From Rhodocyclaceae bacterium (GTDB lineage Bacteria; Pseudomonadota; Gammaproteobacteria; Burkholderiales; Rhodocyclaceae), in the NCBI GenBank assembly GCA_016791105.1, contig JAEUNM010000001.1, positions 1 through 64,000 of the forward strand: 64,000 bases of DNA. Reading direction: 5' to 3'. Positions 18,001-26,755 of the stretch are shown piece by piece (position 1 is the stretch's first letter; every line of letters starts with the position of its first letter). Made by a program: the position numbers and the translations under genes. The notes below the pieces were generated by a model. That model worked only from the letters and a program-made list of their open reading frames with translations. It was not told where the DNA came from and ran no database searches.

Positions 18001-18362
18001 CCCAGCAACTTGCCGGCGGGGCTGAAATAGACGGTATCTGCGCGCGGTGCCATGCCGTGTTTGGCGATGCGCACCGGAATGCCTATCTGGCGACCCAAAT
18101 CGGCTGCCACACCGCCCCGTTGTGATGCCTGGTCACCCAGCACGACCACGTAGGCAAAGCCACTGGGGCCGCGGAAGTTCTGCAGCAGTTCGCGCACCGC
18201 TGCAAAACGAGCGCTGGTCGTGCCTATACCGGCAACCCGCACACCTGCCGCGGCGGGCGCATCCGCCACGGGCGGCTTGCGGCTGCGCACATGCCCCTGG
18301 CCGGACATTCGCCGGCCATCGGAATCCGGACCCTGCGCTGGCAATGGTGGCGATTTGACCAT
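15006..18362 (-). CDS. Histidine kinase with degenerate CheB and CheR domains
   Basis: The 1118-aa protein has a CheB-like domain (about 40-190), a CheR-like domain (about 250-500), a PAS (about 545-650), a coiled coil (about 670-745), a second PAS (about 750-850), a HisKA_3 domain with the phospho-His in AHIVHDDLLQQIALL, and a HATPase domain (ELLINVAKHA, DAGVGFDP, GGFGLASVRE). The catalytic sites of the first two domains are altered. The CheB serine motif GASAGG reads GTTSAR, its His is replaced in VVVLGDQ, and the CheR SAM motif GCATGEE reads GISRGED. They are therefore probably sensory or scaffold modules. The kinase part looks active and should phosphorylate the NarL-type regulator next door. 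Confidence 0.85.
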   Translation of the reverse strand: MVKSPPLPAQGPDSDGRRMSGQGHVRSRKPPVADAPAAAGVRVAGIGTTSARFAAVRELLQNFRGPSGFAYVVVLGDQASQRGGVAADLGRQIGIPVRIAKHGMAPRADTVYFSPAGKLLGLEHGRFAVREVASAEGSDHPIDHFFSDLAASLRDRAAGIMLADANGDGMRGLAAIAAQGGLALADSVGGPALSPAVAGPEAGTHPTLAVPLQAMPALLLDGHAAHPDTAAVAPELPIELAPVLNLLQSRCGFDPATCDFPTLRARIERRMSVRNVGTPIAFAEMLAADACELIALLGDLLIGLPKFFCDTEFWHSLQADVLAPLVAAKRADEPIRVWMPGISRGEDAYTLALSLIELVEAADKHCFIRIFATSTSEHVLTYGRAGVYPATSTDRVAPVRLTRFFLPADAGKSYRVGSRLHECVLFGQHDLIADPPFSRIDLVVCRELLDVMAKDGRNRCIRALHFALNPSGFLVTGNEDCMQQAGELFARVSAPLAAYRRNQVGVAAATTGTALPERLANAATASTIAAAAPPPHGVSPATVARQLILDHFAPPCVLLNNRQEIQYFSGRTEQYLRQPRGVPTGKLLMMLRDGLRPTLSRMLDDARDAGNIVIDNAHVRRDGKYEPVQLTVLPSGEGNERIYLVVFQDLPHVQPAGSGGELAHRLEEELRVTKDDLRRATRHFEASGEELQISREQVVALSEEMQSANEEVARLKEELQSLSEELATVNQQSQVKEAELAAAGTDFQNLLASTEVATVYLDQRMRLRWFTPAMQNLIRLQPSDIGRPITDFAPALTGVSLLADSGVVLAEKRSVVSELQSVQGQWLQRRTAPFLGPGGKPDGMIITITDITEAKNLAEGYKNLQSQSAALEARREGLTEFERQVLERTQRLRGIAFNSAQAAELEHRRIAHIVHDDLLQQIALLRIKFDSLRTPRDGYVPDYAELLPLLDSCARSARQIVAELSPPGLYEFGLAPAFDWLASEMKKHFGLTVKLRMDGAPFALASGVAAVLFRSVRELLINVAKHARVRSALLELRFGDERTLEIVVSDAGVGFDPERLPDANIGGFGLASVRETLTMMGGTMRVESAPRSGTMVTLQLPLHSEPVAQQKNAAPAKC

Positions 18363-18603
18363 GATTCACCATACCTCATGCATCCAGCCGGACGCAAGCT
18401 CCATAATCCCGATTTTTGCGCTGCCTGATGCTGCCGGCGCCGCGGTCACCACGCCATTTTGAGCGCACGAAATGGCTCAGCTTTGAGTTTAGTCAAAACA
18501 CTTTTTGGGGTCGCGTGTTGCGTTGCAGCAACTGTTTGTCCCCCCGCGGCGGATTTTGCCACGTGCCGCTCGCTGGCCGCGGGCGCGCCGCGCTTGCGGC
18601 GGC

Positions 18604-21183
18604 TCAGGCGCGTTTTCGTTTTAATTTGGGGGCCAGAGAGTCGGTACTGGTGGACACGCTGGTCCACACCGGATTGGGACGGAACTGGGCCACCCAGGCC
18701 GGGATGCGATCGGCCGGCATGGGGCGCGCAATGCCAAACCCTTGCGCATACTGGCAGCCTAGGCGCAGCAGGGCGGCGCCGTGCAATTCGGTTTCCACCC
18801 CTTCCGCGATCACCTGGCGGTTGAAGGCGCGCGCCAGACCGATCACGCCGGCAACGATGGCATAGTCATCGGGGTCGCGCAGCATGTCGCGCACGAAAGA
18901 CTGGTCGATTTTCAATGCCCTTGCCGGCAGGCGGCGGAAATAGGTGAGCGATGAATAGCCGGTGCCGAAATCGTCCAGCGCGAAAGAAATTCCGCGCGAT
19001 TCGCACTGCGCGATGATGGACGAGGCGTGGTCCATGTCCTGCAGTGAGGCGGATTCCAGAATTTCGATTTCCAGCAGGCCCGGCTCGATGCCGCCCGCTT
19101 CGGCCAGCGCGGCATCCAGTTGGGTAATGAATTCCCGTTCCTGCAGCGTGCCGCCACACATGTTCACGCTGATCGCGAGTTTGATGCCTAGCGCGCGCCA
19201 CTCGTGCGACTGGTGCAATGCCTGACGCAATACCCAATGGTCTACGCGCGCCGCCAGCGGGTGGTTTTCGATCAGGGGCAAAAATTCTATCGGCGGCAGG
19301 ATGCCGCGCGTCGGATGTTGCCAGCGTATGAGCGCTTCCGTGCCGATCACGCGGCCGCTCAGCATGTCCACCTTGGGCATGTAGTACAGCACGAATTCGT
19401 GCAGGGCCAGGGCCTGTTCGATGCGCTGCAGGGCTTGCCGGTGCGCCTGTGCGCGGCGGTCGCTTTCCAGGTCGAACAGGTGGTAGCGGTTGCGGCCGGC
19501 CTGTTTGGCGATATACATGGCCTGGTCGGCATGGCGCAACAAACTATCGGCATCGCCGCCGTCGAGCGGGAATAGCGTGACGCCTATGCTGGCGGAAACG
19601 CCGAAATCGCGTTCGCACACGGTATAGGGCTGGTCCAGGTTTTTCAGCAGGCGGTCCACGGCGAGGTCGCAATCTTCCACGCTGGCCAGGCCGCCCAGCA
19701 ATACGGCAAATTCGTCGCCGCCCAGGCGCGCCACGGTATCGCCGGCGCGTGCGCCGTTGCTCAAGCGCTCCGCCACTTCGACCAGCAGCGCGTCGCCGGC
19801 GGCGTGTCCGAGCAAATCGTTCACGTCCTTGAACCCGTCCAGATCGAGGTAGCACACGGCGAGCAATGTTTGTTCGCGTTGCGCGCGCGCCATCGCCATC
19901 TGCAGGCGGTCGGCCAGCAAGCTGCGGTTGGGCAGTTGGGTCAGCGTATCGTAATAGGCCATGCGCTCCAGCCGGCGCTGGTTTTCCTTGATGGCCGTAA
20001 TGTCGGTGAACACGCCCACATAGTGCGTGAGCGTGCCTTCGGCGTCGCGCACGGCGGTGATGGTGAGATGTTCCGCATATACCTCGCCGGATTTGCGGCG
20101 GTTCCACAGTTCGCCGCGCCAGCAGCCGTTTTCTTTCAGCGAGGTCCATAGCGCGCGATAAAAAGTCGCGTCCTGGTGGCCGGACTGCAGGAAATTCGGA
20201 TTTTTGCCTATCGCTTCTTCGCGGCTGTAGCCGGTGACGCGCAGGAATGTTTCGTTCACGTCCAGGATGCGCGGGCGCGGATCGCAAATCACGATGCCTT
20301 CCTGCGCGTGGTCGAATACGCTGGCCGCGAGCCTTAGCCGTTCAGCCACGGCGCGTCGCTCCGTCACGTCGTACAGGGTGCCGGCGGTGCCGATGAGTTC
20401 GCCCTGCGGATCCAGCGTGAGGCGCGCAAACACTTCTACCCAGCGATGGCCGCCGTCCTTGTGTAGATAGCGGATTTCGTGCCGGCAGTAATCTTTTTCG
20501 CGCGCGATGAGGGGCTGGAACAAAGCCTGGTTGCGCGCGCGGTCATCCGGGTGCACATAATCCAGGAAAGATTTGCCCAAAGCTTCCTCGACCGTAAATC
20601 CGGTAATTTCCTCCCAGGCGCGATTCAGGAACAGCCAGCGGCCTGCCGCATCGGTCTGAAAAATGGCTTCCTTGACGTTATCGACCACCAGGCGATAGCG
20701 TGCTTCGCTTTCGCTCAGGCAGTGTTCGGCGTGCTTGCGGCCGGTAATGTCGGTAATGGTGCCTATGCAGCGTGTTGCCCGGCCTTGCGCATCAAAACTG
20801 ACGGCGCGACCGCGCCCCAGCACCCAGGCCCAGCTCGCTTCCGAGCGCAACAGGCGAAATTCGCATTCGAAACAGGGGTGATCCGGCCTGCCGCCGCTGC
20901 GCAATGTTTGCTGCAGCCGCGCAACGTCGTCGGCATGGACGAAGTGCAGCCAATCTGCAAACGGCAGCGTCAGCGGTTCCAGCCCGCGTGCGTCCACGAG
21001 TGGGGCATTGGCGGCAATTTCCATGCTCTCGCTGGCAAGATCAAGTACCCAGGCGCAGTCCGGCAGAGACTGCAGCGCGCGGCGCACGGTTGCCGCGACA
21101 CCGGCGGAAGTGGGCGGCGCCTGCGCGGCCTGCCCACAGGCAATCGCCGCCAGGGCGGCGTCGAAGTCGGGCGGGGCGTTCAT
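18604..21183 (-). CDS. PAS-PAS-PAS-GGDEF-EAL cyclic-di-GMP signalling protein
   Basis: The 859-aa product carries three PAS domains (about 35-160, 165-290 and 295-420), a GGDEF domain with intact RLGGDEF (about 485) and an EAL domain with intact GTEALIRW (about 613), DDFGTGYSSL and IAEGVET. Both synthase and phosphodiesterase sites look usable, so the net effect on c-di-GMP cannot be told from sequence. No signal peptide or membrane helix is visible, so it is cytoplasmic. The frame stays open upstream into the TIR gene, but family-like sequence begins at the ATG at 21183. It lies 101 bp behind the TIR gene on the same strand and may be the last gene of that transcript. Confidence 0.92.
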   Translation of the reverse strand: MNAPPDFDAALAAIACGQAAQAPPTSAGVAATVRRALQSLPDCAWVLDLASESMEIAANAPLVDARGLEPLTLPFADWLHFVHADDVARLQQTLRSGGRPDHPCFECEFRLLRSEASWAWVLGRGRAVSFDAQGRATRCIGTITDITGRKHAEHCLSESEARYRLVVDNVKEAIFQTDAAGRWLFLNRAWEEITGFTVEEALGKSFLDYVHPDDRARNQALFQPLIAREKDYCRHEIRYLHKDGGHRWVEVFARLTLDPQGELIGTAGTLYDVTERRAVAERLRLAASVFDHAQEGIVICDPRPRILDVNETFLRVTGYSREEAIGKNPNFLQSGHQDATFYRALWTSLKENGCWRGELWNRRKSGEVYAEHLTITAVRDAEGTLTHYVGVFTDITAIKENQRRLERMAYYDTLTQLPNRSLLADRLQMAMARAQREQTLLAVCYLDLDGFKDVNDLLGHAAGDALLVEVAERLSNGARAGDTVARLGGDEFAVLLGGLASVEDCDLAVDRLLKNLDQPYTVCERDFGVSASIGVTLFPLDGGDADSLLRHADQAMYIAKQAGRNRYHLFDLESDRRAQAHRQALQRIEQALALHEFVLYYMPKVDMLSGRVIGTEALIRWQHPTRGILPPIEFLPLIENHPLAARVDHWVLRQALHQSHEWRALGIKLAISVNMCGGTLQEREFITQLDAALAEAGGIEPGLLEIEILESASLQDMDHASSIIAQCESRGISFALDDFGTGYSSLTYFRRLPARALKIDQSFVRDMLRDPDDYAIVAGVIGLARAFNRQVIAEGVETELHGAALLRLGCQYAQGFGIARPMPADRIPAWVAQFRPNPVWTSVSTSTDSLAPKLKRKRA

Positions 21184-21284
21184 TTCGGGAACTTCATGGG
21201 ACGGCTGCACGCGACGTCGTGAAAGCTTGGAATGGATGGTGGACGGCAATTTTTGCCGTTTCTTGAACTGCCACGCAGTCGGTT

Positions 21285-22808
21285 TCAGCCTTCCGTGCCC
21301 GCTTCCGCAGCCTTGGGATCGAGCATGCCAAGCAGACGCTGGATGTCTGCGTCGAAGTGCGCATCCGATAAATCCAGGGCGTTGAAGCGCACCAGACTGG
21401 CAATGTCTGCCGGCAAGTCGGCACCGGAAGGCATGGCGGTGCCGTCTACCAATATCGGCACCACGGCTTTCTGCTGCTGCAGCGCCTGGGCGATTTCGCG
21501 CCGCACGAAATCGTGTTCGGCGTCGATGCGGCGCGCACCGGTGGCGTCGCGCTCCAGCCAGCGCGGGCCGATCAAAATGAGGGCGGCGTCGGATTCGGCC
21601 ATGCGTTGCTCGATCACGCGCGCAAATTCGGCGCCGGGCGCAATCCGGTAAATGTCGCGAAAAACCTTGTCTGGGCCGAATGCCCGCGCCAGGTGGTCGT
21701 ACAGACGGCCCGCCACGGCAGCCGTATCCTGGCGCCGGTAGCTGATGAACACGCGCACGCCACCCGGCTTGGCGGTGCCACGCAGGGGGCGCATCGCGAA
21801 AAATGCACACAGCAGGCCGGCAAGCGCCGGCAGCAGCAGCACGGCGGCCTGCGCCGGGCTCTGCCTGAGACGCGCGAAGGGCCCGACGCGCGCCGTGCCG
21901 TCCGCCGCCCACACCCAGGCCCAGCCTTGTGCGTTCAGGTCGAACCCGTCCGCCCGCAATGCCAGCCCGCCCACAGTCAGAGCCTGGGCGACCGGCCCCT
22001 GTTCGCAGCGCCCGGCAGCGAGCGAGGCGGACGACCACAGTATGCCGCCGGGCCGCGCGGCGCAGGCGAACAGGCGCCAGTCATCCGACCCGGCGCGGCG
22101 TATGCCGAAGGCGCGCAGGCTCAAGCGGTCTGCGGCGCCGGCCGCGCCCAGGCGCAGGTAGCGGTAACGCCCGGCCTCATCCCAGGGCGGCGGCGCGGCA
22201 CTTACCCTGAGGCGCAGGCTGCCGCCGTCCGTAACATCGACACTGACCGGCAGCGCACCGGGCAAGCGGAACACATGGCCTGATTCGATCAGGCGCATGT
22301 TTGCCTGCGCCAATTGCGGTGTGTGCGCCTGCACGGCTGCCATGCTGACGGCAAGTTCCGCGCCGCTCACGCGCAGTTCCAGTTCCGGATTTTTGTTCTC
22401 GCTGCCGGCCTCCAGCGTCAATACCAGTTCCGCGGCGGGCGCCGGATCCGTGAGCGCGATACTTATACGGCTGGCCGCCTCGCCGCTGGCATCGTTGATC
22501 CATTGGATGGGGCCGGTGTCGCCGCTGGGCCTGGCACCCGCGCTGCGCATGAGCGCCAGGGTGTCGAAGCCAAGCCGGGCGCGTTCAAAGCGCAGGTCCG
22601 TGGCCTGCCCGGCCGGGCTGGGCAGATTCATGAGCCCTTCGTTGGCAGCAGGCGCGCGCAGCACCAGTTCTTCGCCCGCGGCAATATTCAGATCGTGTCG
22701 TGTCCACTGCTGCGCGGGCGGCAGGCGCCAGAACCAGATATCCAGCCCCAGACATAGCAGCGCGGCGGCCAGAAAGCCGGCGCGCGGGAGACGGGCGGCG
22801 ACGGCCAT
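21285..22808 (-). CDS. Membrane-anchored TIR-domain protein with extracytoplasmic region
   Basis: In this 507-aa protein an N-terminal helix (about 10-27) and a second helix (about 320-341, LLLPALAGLLCAFFAMRPL) enclose a periplasmic region of roughly 290 residues rich in beta strand. The cytoplasmic C-terminus (351-495) is a TIR domain: RVFISYRRQD, DKVFRDIYRI, then HDFVRREIAQAL. Glu438 in RREI sits where the catalytic Glu of NAD-cleaving TIR proteins such as SARM1 stands (KDWVHKEI), so NADase activity is predicted. The gene is 10 bp downstream of a secreted-protein gene and ends a cytochrome operon. It looks like a receptor that turns an outside signal into NAD cleavage or TIR signalling. Confidence 0.85.
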   Translation of the reverse strand: MAVAARLPRAGFLAAALLCLGLDIWFWRLPPAQQWTRHDLNIAAGEELVLRAPAANEGLMNLPSPAGQATDLRFERARLGFDTLALMRSAGARPSGDTGPIQWINDASGEAASRISIALTDPAPAAELVLTLEAGSENKNPELELRVSGAELAVSMAAVQAHTPQLAQANMRLIESGHVFRLPGALPVSVDVTDGGSLRLRVSAAPPPWDEAGRYRYLRLGAAGAADRLSLRAFGIRRAGSDDWRLFACAARPGGILWSSASLAAGRCEQGPVAQALTVGGLALRADGFDLNAQGWAWVWAADGTARVGPFARLRQSPAQAAVLLLPALAGLLCAFFAMRPLRGTAKPGGVRVFISYRRQDTAAVAGRLYDHLARAFGPDKVFRDIYRIAPGAEFARVIEQRMAESDAALILIGPRWLERDATGARRIDAEHDFVRREIAQALQQQKAVVPILVDGTAMPSGADLPADIASLVRFNALDLSDAHFDADIQRLLGMLDPKAAEAGTEG

Positions 22809-22818
22809 GCCGCAGCGC

Positions 22819-23709
22819 TCAGGGCGCCACGACTACGGGCCGCTCCGACCAGGCGACTACCCAGTCGCCCTGGGCGGTGGTCCAGGCCCTTACCTGCAGC
22901 AAATGCGGGCCGAAAGAATCGCGCCCGGCGCCGTCCTTGCCGTCCCAGGCCAGCGCGGGATTGCGGCCTATCCAGGCATCGCGCGTGACCGCCTGTTCGA
23001 CCTTGATGTGGCGCACCTGCGCAAGTTCGAACTGGTCGTTCGTCTGGGTTACGCGCAAAAATTCCACGGCTGCGCGCTGGAAGTCGGATTTCGAATGAAA
23101 GCCATAAAAGGCTGGGCGACGTTCGCGCAGGCTGATCTGCGTCGGCGCGACGCTGACATCGTCGATCGCCACCGATCCCACCGCAAGCGGGCCGGCGCCG
23201 ATTCCGCGCAATTCGAACGCGCGTTCAGCGCCCTCCGCCGCCTGCGCGCGCAGGCTTATGTTGCCGGGAATCGGCTGTTCGCCAAAGCGCTCGGGCAGGC
23301 GTAATACCACGATGTGCGGTTTGCCCGGCGGCGGCGCATTGAACGTCAGCGCAGTGCGGTAGGGTGCCACGCCCTGAGCGGTCGCGATCAGCTCCAACCG
23401 CGTGCCGGCGGCGGCGGTCCAGGCCAATACCAGCGGCCAGCCGCCGCGCACGAAGCCCCGGATGTCCAGCGCATGCATGCGGAATGCCGGCGGGGTGCGT
23501 GGGCCGCTGGTGGTCAGTTCCGGGTCCAGGCCCTGCTGTCCGAACAGTTTGCTCAGGTCGAATTCGAAGCCCAGCCCGAATCCGCCACGGCCGCCATCCA
23601 CCGGTTGGCGTATGCCCTCATCCCCGGGCACGGATGAAGCCTGCGCGCAGGTGACAAGAACGCTACAAACTGCGCTTGCCATCAGCTTTATCCAGTGCGA
23701 TGGCGGCAT
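22819..23709 (-). CDS. Secreted hypothetical protein of the cytochrome-TIR operon
   Basis: The 296-aa product has a signal peptide (LMASAVCSVLVTCAQASS) and no transmembrane helix after it. The ATG follows AGGAGGACAT. The mature part is predicted to be largely beta-stranded, with segments such as GWPLVLAWTAAAGTRLELIA and HLLQVRAWTTAQGDWVVAWS that resemble fibronectin-like or carbohydrate-binding folds. I do not recognise a family. It starts 14 bp after a diheme cytochrome gene and ends 10 bp before the TIR gene, so it may be a periplasmic partner or ligand-binding protein for one of them. Confidence 0.75.
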   Translation of the reverse strand: MPPSHWIKLMASAVCSVLVTCAQASSVPGDEGIRQPVDGGRGGFGLGFEFDLSKLFGQQGLDPELTTSGPRTPPAFRMHALDIRGFVRGGWPLVLAWTAAAGTRLELIATAQGVAPYRTALTFNAPPPGKPHIVVLRLPERFGEQPIPGNISLRAQAAEGAERAFELRGIGAGPLAVGSVAIDDVSVAPTQISLRERRPAFYGFHSKSDFQRAAVEFLRVTQTNDQFELAQVRHIKVEQAVTRDAWIGRNPALAWDGKDGAGRDSFGPHLLQVRAWTTAQGDWVVAWSERPVVVAP

Positions 23710-23723
23710 ATGTCCTCCTGCTG

Positions 23724-25202
23724 TCAGAGCGTCTTCAGGTACTCCACCAGTGCATCCTTGTCGGCGCCCGGCAGACGCGTGCCGAATTCGTGCCCTTTAT
23801 TGCTATTGGTACGCTGGAAAGTGTCGTAGGGAAAGCCGTATTTCTGCGCCTGCGCGCTGGTCGATTCGAAGCCGACGCGGGCCTGGTCATACACGTCATA
23901 GCCGCGATAAAACTGTTTCGGACGCTTGTCGGCCGGCTCCAGCAAATCGCGCAAGGTGGGTACCGAGCCATTGTGCAAATACGGGCCGCGCAGCCAGATG
24001 CCATCCAGGAAGGCGGCGATATAGCCGTCCAGCGGCTCGTCCTCCACCAGGCCCAGGCGCTCCAGCCCCATGTTGCGCACCACCCGGTTGGCTTCTTTGG
24101 CGGCTTTGTGGTTCCAGGTGCCTATGCGCTCCGCGTCAGTGCCGATTTCCTTGAGTGGAATGCGGGTGCCGGTGCGCGCGCTGGCGTGGCAGCGCGCACA
24201 TTCCGCCTCGAACACCTGCTTGCCGCGCGCGGCGCGTTTTTCTTCGATTGCGAAGGGATAACGCGGCGCCTGCGTGCTGCCCAGATAGTCGAGCAGCCAT
24301 TTCACTTCATCGACAAATTCGGCATTGCTTTTGGGCGGTGCGCCAAGCAGGCCCAGGGCCGAATCCATGATGACCGAAAAGGCGTCATGGCTGTCGCCGG
24401 CGAAATTCATGCGCATGCCTTTTTCGTGGTGGTACTTCTTGATGTTCCAGATCGACGGCATGTCGGTCGGACCCACGCTGTCATCCATTTTCCACTTGAT
24501 CATGAAATACTTGGTCAAGTTCATCGAATCGTCGCGGCCCGGCCCCCATTCCGGAAAATCCTTGCGGAACACCCAGGCGAATTGTTCCTTGCGCTCGGCC
24601 AGGCGCTGTTTGGTAATCGGAATGATGAAAAAGCGATAGGCCAGTCTATCGATCAAGTCCAGTTTGGTGACCTGATTGATTTCACCCATGAGGGTGTCGG
24701 CATTGAAGCGCGGGTCCTGCGCCACCTCGACCAGAAAGCGGAAAAACGCTTCCAGCTTCAGACGCTGGGTCGGGCCGGTGGGCACGAAAGTGGGGTTTTC
24801 GTCGTGCTTGCTGCGGTAGCTGGAGGTATGGCATACGGCGCAGTTATTGGCGACGCGCGGAAAACCGACCACTTTTTTGGTGAAGCCTATCGGCAATTCC
24901 TGGCCTTGTTCCCAGGCGACGCCGAACGCGGCATAGCCGCCGGGGCCGGGCAGCTTGTCCGGAAAAATGCGCGGCAGCACGTAAAAAATCCAGTACGGAA
25001 TGCCGGCATCGCGCTCGGCGCCGATGGAACCATACTTGAAGCGCATTTCCGGCGTGGCGGTGACCCAATCCGGCTGTGCTTCTTCGCGGAAAAAGCGGTA
25101 CCACGCCACGTAAGCGCCCAGGACCGCCAGCACCAGCAGCACGATGAGCACGATGCGGATGGTGCCGAAGCGCCAGCCGGAGGAATTGGTATTGTTTGCC
25201 AT
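23724..25202 (-). CDS. Membrane-anchored diheme c-type cytochrome (RoxA/BCCP-like), 492 aa
   Basis: An uncleaved N-terminal helix (about 15-37) anchors the protein to the periplasmic side. Two c-heme motifs are present, CAVCH at 121-125 and CARCH at 335-339. The C-terminal part has RGPYLHNGSVPTLRDLLEPA and YRGYDVYD, typical of a branch of the diheme peroxidase/MauG/RoxA superfamily. Members catalyse peroxide reduction or oxygenations at a high-spin heme; which applies here is unknown. It is a paralogue of the next upstream gene (shared YGS.G, LPGPG and HNGSVP motifs). Spacers of 14 bp on both sides place it inside the operon. Confidence 0.85.
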   Translation of the reverse strand: MANNTNSSGWRFGTIRIVLIVLLVLAVLGAYVAWYRFFREEAQPDWVTATPEMRFKYGSIGAERDAGIPYWIFYVLPRIFPDKLPGPGGYAAFGVAWEQGQELPIGFTKKVVGFPRVANNCAVCHTSSYRSKHDENPTFVPTGPTQRLKLEAFFRFLVEVAQDPRFNADTLMGEINQVTKLDLIDRLAYRFFIIPITKQRLAERKEQFAWVFRKDFPEWGPGRDDSMNLTKYFMIKWKMDDSVGPTDMPSIWNIKKYHHEKGMRMNFAGDSHDAFSVIMDSALGLLGAPPKSNAEFVDEVKWLLDYLGSTQAPRYPFAIEEKRAARGKQVFEAECARCHASARTGTRIPLKEIGTDAERIGTWNHKAAKEANRVVRNMGLERLGLVEDEPLDGYIAAFLDGIWLRGPYLHNGSVPTLRDLLEPADKRPKQFYRGYDVYDQARVGFESTSAQAQKYGFPYDTFQRTNSNKGHEFGTRLPGADKDALVEYLKTL

Positions 25203-25216
25203 GATGTGACCCCGCT

Positions 25217-26755
25217 TCAGAATTTCTTGAGGTATTCGACCAAGGCCGTTTTATCCGCGTCGGACAAATCGGTGCCGTAGGCCTTGCCCTCGTGGCCGCG
25301 GTTGGAATTGCCGCTCAGCGAGGTGTCGTAGAGGAAAAATTTGCGGCCTTTTTCGTCCGCCACGTTGCTCACGAAGCCGAGGTTTTTCTGGTCGAACACG
25401 TCGTAGCCGCGATAAAACCTGGATGGCCGTTTGCGTGCGGGTTCGAGCAGATCGCGCAGGCTGGGCACCGATCCGTTGTGCAGATAGGGGGCGCGCAGCC
25501 AGATGCCGTCCAGCGGCATGTTGGCGTAGCCGTAAGTTTTGCGGAAGTGCTGGAAGCGCCACGGATAGCCCGCATAGAGCGTGGATAGATTGCCCACCAG
25601 GTCGTAGGTGAATGAATCCAGCCGGGCGCGGTCGGTGCCTATGGCCTCGATGGGGGTCACGAAGCCCACCTTGTCGCCGGAAAAATCCGATCCGCTGGCG
25701 CCGTGACAGGCCGAACAATATTCGGCGTAAATCGGCGCGCCGCGGGCGGCAAGTTCTTCATTGACCGGGAAGGGGTAGGCCGGCGCCCTCAGTTCGGTAA
25801 TCCAGGCTTCGACGCGCCCGATGGCGGCCAAATCTATGGTCGGCGGCAGTGTGCCGGTGCCGAAGGCGGCGTTCTTGTTGCGCTCTTCCATGTGGTCCTG
25901 GTTGCCGTCCCAGTGCAATTGCATCTGCTGGCCGTCGGCGCGCTTGCGGCGCGGACCCTGGTTCCAGATGGACGGAAAATCGGCCGTCCCGACCCATTCT
26001 TCCTTGGGTAATTTGTCCATCGGAAAATTGAACAGAATTTTCGAGGCGCTGAAGGTATCGACACGGCCCGGGCCCCAGTCCGGCTGGCGATCGCGGAATT
26101 TGAAGCGGTCGCGCAGCATGAGCAGGCGCTCGCGCATGAGCGCAATGGCGACCGGATACACGATGTAGTGGTCCAGCATGCTGAGCTTGCCGGCCTGGGC
26201 TTCAATTTCCGGCACGATGAATGCGGTGCTGAATTTCGGATCGGCCGCGCAATTGGTGTAGAAACTTTCGAATCCGCCCAGATTGAATCCACTCGCCGGC
26301 GAGCCCAGATACATTTTCGCCGCGCTGTCCGGCCGCTCGCGCACGGTATTGGAGTGACACACGGCGCAATTGAAAAACACCCGGTCCAGGCCCAGGTTGC
26401 GGCGCCTGGAAACGCCCACCGGCAAGCCGCCCTGCGCTTCCGATTTGCCTTCCTCGTACAGCATGCCTAGCGAGGCGTAGCCGGGGCCGGGCAGGTATTG
26501 CGGGCATATTTGGGGCAGCACGCGCCAAATCCAGTACGGAAAGCCGGACGCGCGTTCGCCGCCGGTCGAACCATATTTGAAATGGTCTTCGATCTTGTCG
26601 TAAGTCACCGGCACGTCGGCCAGGAAGCGGCTGGCCAGGGCCAGCGCCACCACCACCGGCACGATCACGCTGAGGCCAAACAATATCCAGAAACGCCGCA
26701 TCCAGCGCGCGCGCGCCGAATAGGCGCGCTGCAGATCGGAATTGGTTTCACTCAT
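25217..26755 (-). CDS. Membrane-anchored diheme c-type cytochrome (RoxA/BCCP-like), 512 aa
   Basis: The ATG at 26755 follows AAGGAGAACGGCC and overlaps the preceding stop by four bases (ATGA), so translation is coupled. A membrane anchor lies at about 20-43, and heme motifs at 130-134 (CAVCH) and 347-351 (CSACH). The shared motifs YGSTGGERASGFPYWIWRVL and APYLHNGSVPSLRDLLEPA tie it to the 492-aa protein downstream, presumably by tandem duplication. The enzyme should face the periplasm, and its electron donor could be another cytochrome of the operon. The reading frame extends upstream to 27034 without family-like sequence. Confidence 0.85.
   Translation of the reverse strand: MSETNSDLQRAYSARARWMRRFWILFGLSVIVPVVVALALASRFLADVPVTYDKIEDHFKYGSTGGERASGFPYWIWRVLPQICPQYLPGPGYASLGMLYEEGKSEAQGGLPVGVSRRRNLGLDRVFFNCAVCHSNTVRERPDSAAKMYLGSPASGFNLGGFESFYTNCAADPKFSTAFIVPEIEAQAGKLSMLDHYIVYPVAIALMRERLLMLRDRFKFRDRQPDWGPGRVDTFSASKILFNFPMDKLPKEEWVGTADFPSIWNQGPRRKRADGQQMQLHWDGNQDHMEERNKNAAFGTGTLPPTIDLAAIGRVEAWITELRAPAYPFPVNEELAARGAPIYAEYCSACHGASGSDFSGDKVGFVTPIEAIGTDRARLDSFTYDLVGNLSTLYAGYPWRFQHFRKTYGYANMPLDGIWLRAPYLHNGSVPSLRDLLEPARKRPSRFYRGYDVFDQKNLGFVSNVADEKGRKFFLYDTSLSGNSNRGHEGKAYGTDLSDADKTALVEYLKKF

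Noticed and set aside
18444-18500. Promoter for the histidine kinase gene with a TTGACT -35 box
   Set aside because: No -10-like hexamer stands at a suitable distance on the minus strand, so the match is likely chance.
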